Assembly (NCBI GenBank): GCA_903849835.1
Contig: CAINKA010000146.1
Location: 1-16,579 of the forward strand
Reading direction: 5' to 3'
DNA: 16,579 nucleotides
DNA from: an uncultured Alphaproteobacteria bacterium
GTDB taxonomy: Bacteria; Pseudomonadota; Alphaproteobacteria; Rickettsiales; UBA1997
In this document: piece after piece, positions 13,641 to 16,579 of the stretch
How positions within the stretch are numbered: position 1 is the first letter of the stretch
Layout: each line of letters opens with the position of its first letter
Translations under genes and position numbers: made by a program
Notes under the pieces: model-generated
Told to the model about the DNA's origin: nothing
Database searches by the model: none
What the model saw: only the letters and a program-made list of their open reading frames with translations

Positions 13641-16133
13641 ATGTTCATACCTCTTCGCAATCACACAACCTACTCTCTGTGCAAGGGAGCGATCACTATT
13701 CCGGATTTAATTCAGCAAGCATCCTCTTACAAAATGCCTGCAATTGGAATCGCAGATTCTGGCAATCTTTTTGCTGCGCTAGAATTTTCTTCGGCCTGCA
13801 AAAAATCTGGGATTCAGCCAATTCTTGGCTGCGAAATTTTGGTAAATTTTGACGAGCGCGATCAAAAAAATCTTTCTAATTTAGACGTCGAAAATTCTCT
13901 CACAAAATTGCCGCTAATCGCGCGCAATGACGAGGGTTACAAAAATTTGATGTATCTCGTTTCTCACAGTTTTCTTCATCGCAAAAGCGGGCTTTCTCCG
14001 CATATTTCTTTTGAGATTTTGAAGGAAAAATCTGCGGGACTCGTCGCTCTTTCGGGTGGCTGCGAAGGCATAATTGGCAAGCTTCTGCTCGAAGATCAGG
14101 GAAAAAAATTAACAGAGTTGCTCGCAGAATTAACCAAAAATTTTCCGCAAAATTTCTACATCGAAATCACGCGTCACGACACTGAAACAGAAAAAAAACT
14201 CGAAGAAAAATTTATTGAGCTCGCCTTCAAACACTCTCTGCCGCTGGTCGCAACCAATGATGTTTATTTTTTAACCAAAGAAATGCACGAGGCGCAAGAT
14301 ATTTTAACTTGCGTCGGCGAAGGAAAATTTTTCTTCGACAATGATCGCAAAAAACTTTCGCCCGAACAATTTTTTAAAAGCCAAACTGAGCTCGAAGCCT
14401 TATTTGCCGATATCCCAGAGGCAATCGAAAACACGGTGAACATCGCCAAAAAATGTCACATCATGGCTTTTGAACGCACGCCAACTTTGCCGAAATTTAG
14501 CAACGAAAAAAATTTTGACGAAGCAGCAGAGTTAAAAAATCAGGCCTCAGAAGGCTTGAAAATAAGGCTTGCGCGCAAGTTTGAGCTCGAAGAAATCACG
14601 CCGGAAAAGCAAAAAGAAATCGAAAAAGAATATTTCGCTCGCCTCGATTTCGAACTCTCCGTCATCATCAAAATGAACTTCTCCGGCTATTTTTTAATCG
14701 TCTCTGATTTCATCAAATGGGCGAAAAATAATTTAATTCCCGTCGGACCGGGAAGAGGCTCGGGCGCTGGCTCGATCATCGCTTGGTCACTGCAAATTAC
14801 CGATCTTGATCCCATCCGTTTCGGCCTACTTTTCGAAAGATTTTTAAATCCCGATCGCGTTTCAATGCCCGATTTCGACATCGATTTTTGCCAGACGCGC
14901 CGCGACGAAGTGATCGATTACGTGCAACAAAAATATGGCAAAGATTACGTCGCCCAAATCATCACCTTCGGAAAATTGCAAGCCCGCGCAGTCTTGAAAG
15001 ACGTGGGTCGCGTGCTGCAAATGCCTTACAATCAAGTTGATCGAATTTGCAAATTGATCCCCTTCAACGCCATCGAAGCCGTCACTTTGGACAAGGCGAT
15101 TGAGATGGATAAAGACCTGCAGCAAGCCATCAAAGAAGATCCGCAAGTTACAAAATTGGTCGACATCGCACTGAGATTGGAGGGATTAAATCGCCACGCC
15201 TCAACTCACGCCGCCGGCGTCGTTATTGGCGACAAGCCACTTCAAGAAATTTGCGCGCTCTACAATGATGATGGCAGCAGCATGCCTGCCGTGGGCTATT
15301 CGATGAAATATGCGGAAGCTGCGGGACTAGTAAAATTCGACTTCCTCGGCCTTAAAACCCTGACGGCAATTTTCGAAACGGTGAAGCTGATTGAAAAAAC
15401 TCGCGGCATAAAAATCGACATTGCCAATCTCAAACTCGATGACAAAGAAACCTTCAAAATGCTTGCTACTGGCGACTCCATCGGCGTTTTCCAAATTGAG
15501 TCTTCGGGGATGAGATCTGTCCTTCGTCAAATGCGCGCCGATAAAATTGAGGATATTATCGCACTGATTTCGCTCTACCGCCCCGGTCCGATGGACAACA
15601 TCCCAACCTACATTCGTCGCAAACATGGCCAAGAAAAAATCACCTACCCTCACCCGCTTTTGGCGCCAACTTTGAAGGAAACTTACGGCGTGATTGTCTA
15701 CCAAGAACAAGTGATGGAAATCGCCAAAGTTCTGGCTGGATACAGCCTTGGAGCCGCGGATTTATTGCGTCGCGCCATGGGTAAAAAAATTAAAGAAGAG
15801 ATGGATCAGCAGCGCGAAATTTTTGTGACTGGAGCCAAGAAAAATGGAATTGGCGAACAGCAAGCCTCAGAAATTTTTGACCTCGTCGACAAATTCGCCG
15901 GCTACGGCTTCAACAAATCCCACGCCGCCGCCTACGCTTTAATTTCCTACCAAACCGCATTTCTAAAAGCGCATTTTCTGCCCGAATTTTTGACCGCCTC
16001 GATCAATCTCGAAATCGACAATACCGATAAAATTAACGTCTTTTTGCAAGTGGCCAAAAGCCATAAAATTCCTGTGCTCTCACCGGATTTAAATGTGAGT
16101 GAAGCTTATTTTAGCATCGAGAAAATTGCTTAA
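13641..16133 (+). CDS. dnaE: DNA polymerase III alpha subunit, truncated after the polymerase core
   Basis: Catalytic subunit of the replicative polymerase. The 830 residues comprise a PHP domain (about 1-275) and the palm, thumb and fingers of a C-family polymerase (about 285-815). The catalytic aspartates are Asp411 and Asp413 in PDFDIDF and Asp567 in KFDFLGLKTL. GPGRGSGAGS (369-378), SLYRPGPMD (644-652) and FAGYGFNKSHAAAYA (752-766) are fully conserved. The PHP motifs are degenerate (PLRNHT where HLHxHS is expected, DSGN for DHGN), so proofreading by PHP is unlikely. The frame stops at VSEAYFSIEKIA. Family members of about 1,150 residues continue here into the helix-hairpin-helix, internal clamp-binding, OB and tau-binding regions, and all are missing. 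No other frame in the next 446 nt restores them. The reading frame itself is intact, with no internal stops. It could be a split gene, a rearranged gene, or an assembly join. Confidence 0.93.
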   Translation: MFIPLRNHTTYSLCKGAITIPDLIQQASSYKMPAIGIADSGNLFAALEFSSACKKSGIQPILGCEILVNFDERDQKNLSNLDVENSLTKLPLIARNDEGYKNLMYLVSHSFLHRKSGLSPHISFEILKEKSAGLVALSGGCEGIIGKLLLEDQGKKLTELLAELTKNFPQNFYIEITRHDTETEKKLEEKFIELAFKHSLPLVATNDVYFLTKEMHEAQDILTCVGEGKFFFDNDRKKLSPEQFFKSQTELEALFADIPEAIENTVNIAKKCHIMAFERTPTLPKFSNEKNFDEAAELKNQASEGLKIRLARKFELEEITPEKQKEIEKEYFARLDFELSVIIKMNFSGYFLIVSDFIKWAKNNLIPVGPGRGSGAGSIIAWSLQITDLDPIRFGLLFERFLNPDRVSMPDFDIDFCQTRRDEVIDYVQQKYGKDYVAQIITFGKLQARAVLKDVGRVLQMPYNQVDRICKLIPFNAIEAVTLDKAIEMDKDLQQAIKEDPQVTKLVDIALRLEGLNRHASTHAAGVVIGDKPLQEICALYNDDGSSMPAVGYSMKYAEAAGLVKFDFLGLKTLTAIFETVKLIEKTRGIKIDIANLKLDDKETFKMLATGDSIGVFQIESSGMRSVLRQMRADKIEDIIALISLYRPGPMDNIPTYIRRKHGQEKITYPHPLLAPTLKETYGVIVYQEQVMEIAKVLAGYSLGAADLLRRAMGKKIKEEMDQQREIFVTGAKKNGIGEQQASEIFDLVDKFAGYGFNKSHAAAYALISYQTAFLKAHFLPEFLTASINLEIDNTDKINVFLQVAKSHKIPVLSPDLNVSEAYFSIEKIA

Positions 16134-16267
16134 TTTCTTGAACAAAGAAAATTTCTCCACAGCAAGAGCAAGCCATTTTCCTGTTTCACCGCATCTTCTT
16201 TCGCGTAAGATAATGTGAACATCTGATCTGCATCCACCCAAACTAAACTCACCGGAACTTTTGACAT
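16130..16267 (-). CDS. Small hypothetical ORF, 45 residues
   Basis: ATG at 16267 opens a 45-residue frame beginning MSKVPVSLVWVDADQMF and ending WRNFLCSRN, whose stop overlaps the dnaE stop region tail to tail. The N-terminal two-thirds has a plausible protein-like composition. The end falls exactly at the point where dnaE breaks off, so it could be the stump of a longer gene cut by the same junction. I recognise no family. No Shine-Dalgarno is visible. It may be chance. Confidence 0.3.
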   Translation of the reverse strand: MSKVPVSLVWVDADQMFTLSYAKEDAVKQENGLLLLWRNFLCSRN

Positions 16268-16541
16268 AAAATTTAAGAATTAAATTTGCTCTAGAACAAA
16301 AACTAGAACAGAATTTAAATGTTCTTGTGTATTTTAAGAAGGCAAGAAGAATTATTTTTCGCCACTTCACCACCTTACTTTTTCACACCCTGCTGTCATC
16401 CTTGACGCAAAGCGTCGAGGATCTCAGGAGTTTGACTTCGGGGCTAAAACTCATGAGATCCTCGGCCTTACAGGCCAAGGATGACGAGAGAGGCGGCCTT
16501 CGCGCTGATGACAAAACTTTTTAACATTTATTCAAGCAAAC
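16134..16541. other. 408-nt region after truncated dnaE without a convincing gene
   Basis: This region should hold the dnaE C-terminal coding sequence but shows none in any frame. It contains the 45-residue minus-strand ORF (16130-16267), an AT-rich stretch (16268-16380) in which I see nothing, and the 91-nt inverted repeat at 16395-16485. Longer open frames across the repeat look like by-products of its GC-rich arms. Confidence 0.6.
16395..16485. repeat. 91-nt inverted repeat of the GTCATCCT...GAGGATCTCA type
   Basis: Two 39-nt arms (16395-16433 and 16447-16485) pair end to end around a 13-nt loop. The outer GTCATCCTTG/CAAGGATGAC and inner GAGGATCTCA/TGAGATCCTC segments match. Between them the arms differ, but each forms its own small hairpin (GACGC-AAA-GCGTC and GGCCT-TAC-AGGCC). 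It belongs to a different family from the 75-nt repeats. Similar GTCATCC/GGATCTCA palindromes are familiar in Rickettsiales-like genomes. Confidence 0.85.
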
Positions 16542-16579
16542 ATGTCCAAAAAATCTTACAAAAAAACGCACATCGAAAA
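16542..16579 (+). CDS. Possible start of a gene running off the window
   Basis: ATG at 16542 opens MSKKSYKKTHIE and stays open to the window end. The Lys-rich start is plausible for a real protein, but twelve residues cannot identify it and there is no Shine-Dalgarno. It does not resemble any part of a DnaE C-terminal region. Confidence 0.3.
   Translation, partial: MSKKSYKKTHIE

Noticed and set aside
16090..16133. Intein-split DnaE as in cyanobacteria
   Set aside because: The cyanobacterial split lies at the conserved FAEY/CFNKS site, which is intact here as GYGFNKS at residues 754-760. No intein blocks follow the last DnaE residues.
16089..16373. Minus-strand 94-codon ORF overlapping the dnaE end
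   Set aside because: Composition is not protein-like, and it overlaps both dnaE coding sequence and the 45-residue ORF in another frame.
16327..16524. Plus-strand 65-codon ORF after dnaE
   Set aside because: Most of it is the translated inverted repeat at 16395-16485, with no plausible start signal.

Overview
This 16.6 kb window is AT-rich, densely coding chromosomal DNA, almost certainly from an alphaproteobacterium. The evidence is a Gram-negative envelope gene set (periplasmic AMIN-amidase followed by a class A PBP1A, an arrangement familiar in Alphaproteobacteria, plus the chaperone Skp), an alphaproteobacterial-style XerC and DnaE, and palindromic 'TGTCATGCTGAGC'-type intergenic repeats like those I know from Rickettsiales-like and other host-associated bacteria. 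The exact order is an inference. Recognisable Shine-Dalgarno sequences are nearly absent; only skp has a clear one.

Layout. 1-98: half of a 75-nt hairpin repeat. 99-3378 (minus): glmS-dnaB, 13 nt apart. 3379-3717: divergent spacer with a full hairpin repeat. 3718-7427 (plus): AMIN/Amidase_3 amidase and PBP1A, overlapping by ATGA. 7458-7570: another hairpin repeat with two extra copies of its 5' end. 7599-8152 (plus): an orphan mrpF-mrpG pair. 8159-11641 (minus): five tightly packed genes, transcribed folE, maf, terC-like, DUF3833 lipoprotein, zntB-like. This operon converges on mrpG, and both last stop codons lie inside one perfect 24-bp palindrome that looks like a terminator. 11822-12346 (plus): skp. 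12428-13363 (minus): xerC. 13456-13579 (plus): an unannotated candidate small RNA with its own promoter, a closing helix and a strong terminator. 13641-16133 (plus): dnaE, which stops after 830 residues. 16134-16541: no substantial gene, a 45-codon minus-strand ORF and a different 91-nt inverted repeat. 16542-16579: a possible start of another plus-strand gene.

How the genes work together. GlmS supplies glucosamine-6-phosphate for UDP-GlcNAc. PBP1A polymerises and cross-links peptidoglycan, and the amidase cleaves it at division. Skp carries unfolded outer-membrane proteins. DnaB, DnaE and XerC cover fork unwinding, DNA synthesis and chromosome dimer resolution. The minus operon joins a zinc enzyme of folate synthesis, a nucleotide house-cleaning enzyme and two probable metal transporters.

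The two points most worth a second look are the dnaE gene, which ends where the polymerase core ends and lacks the clamp-, duplex- and tau-binding C-terminal third, and the candidate structured RNA just upstream of it.
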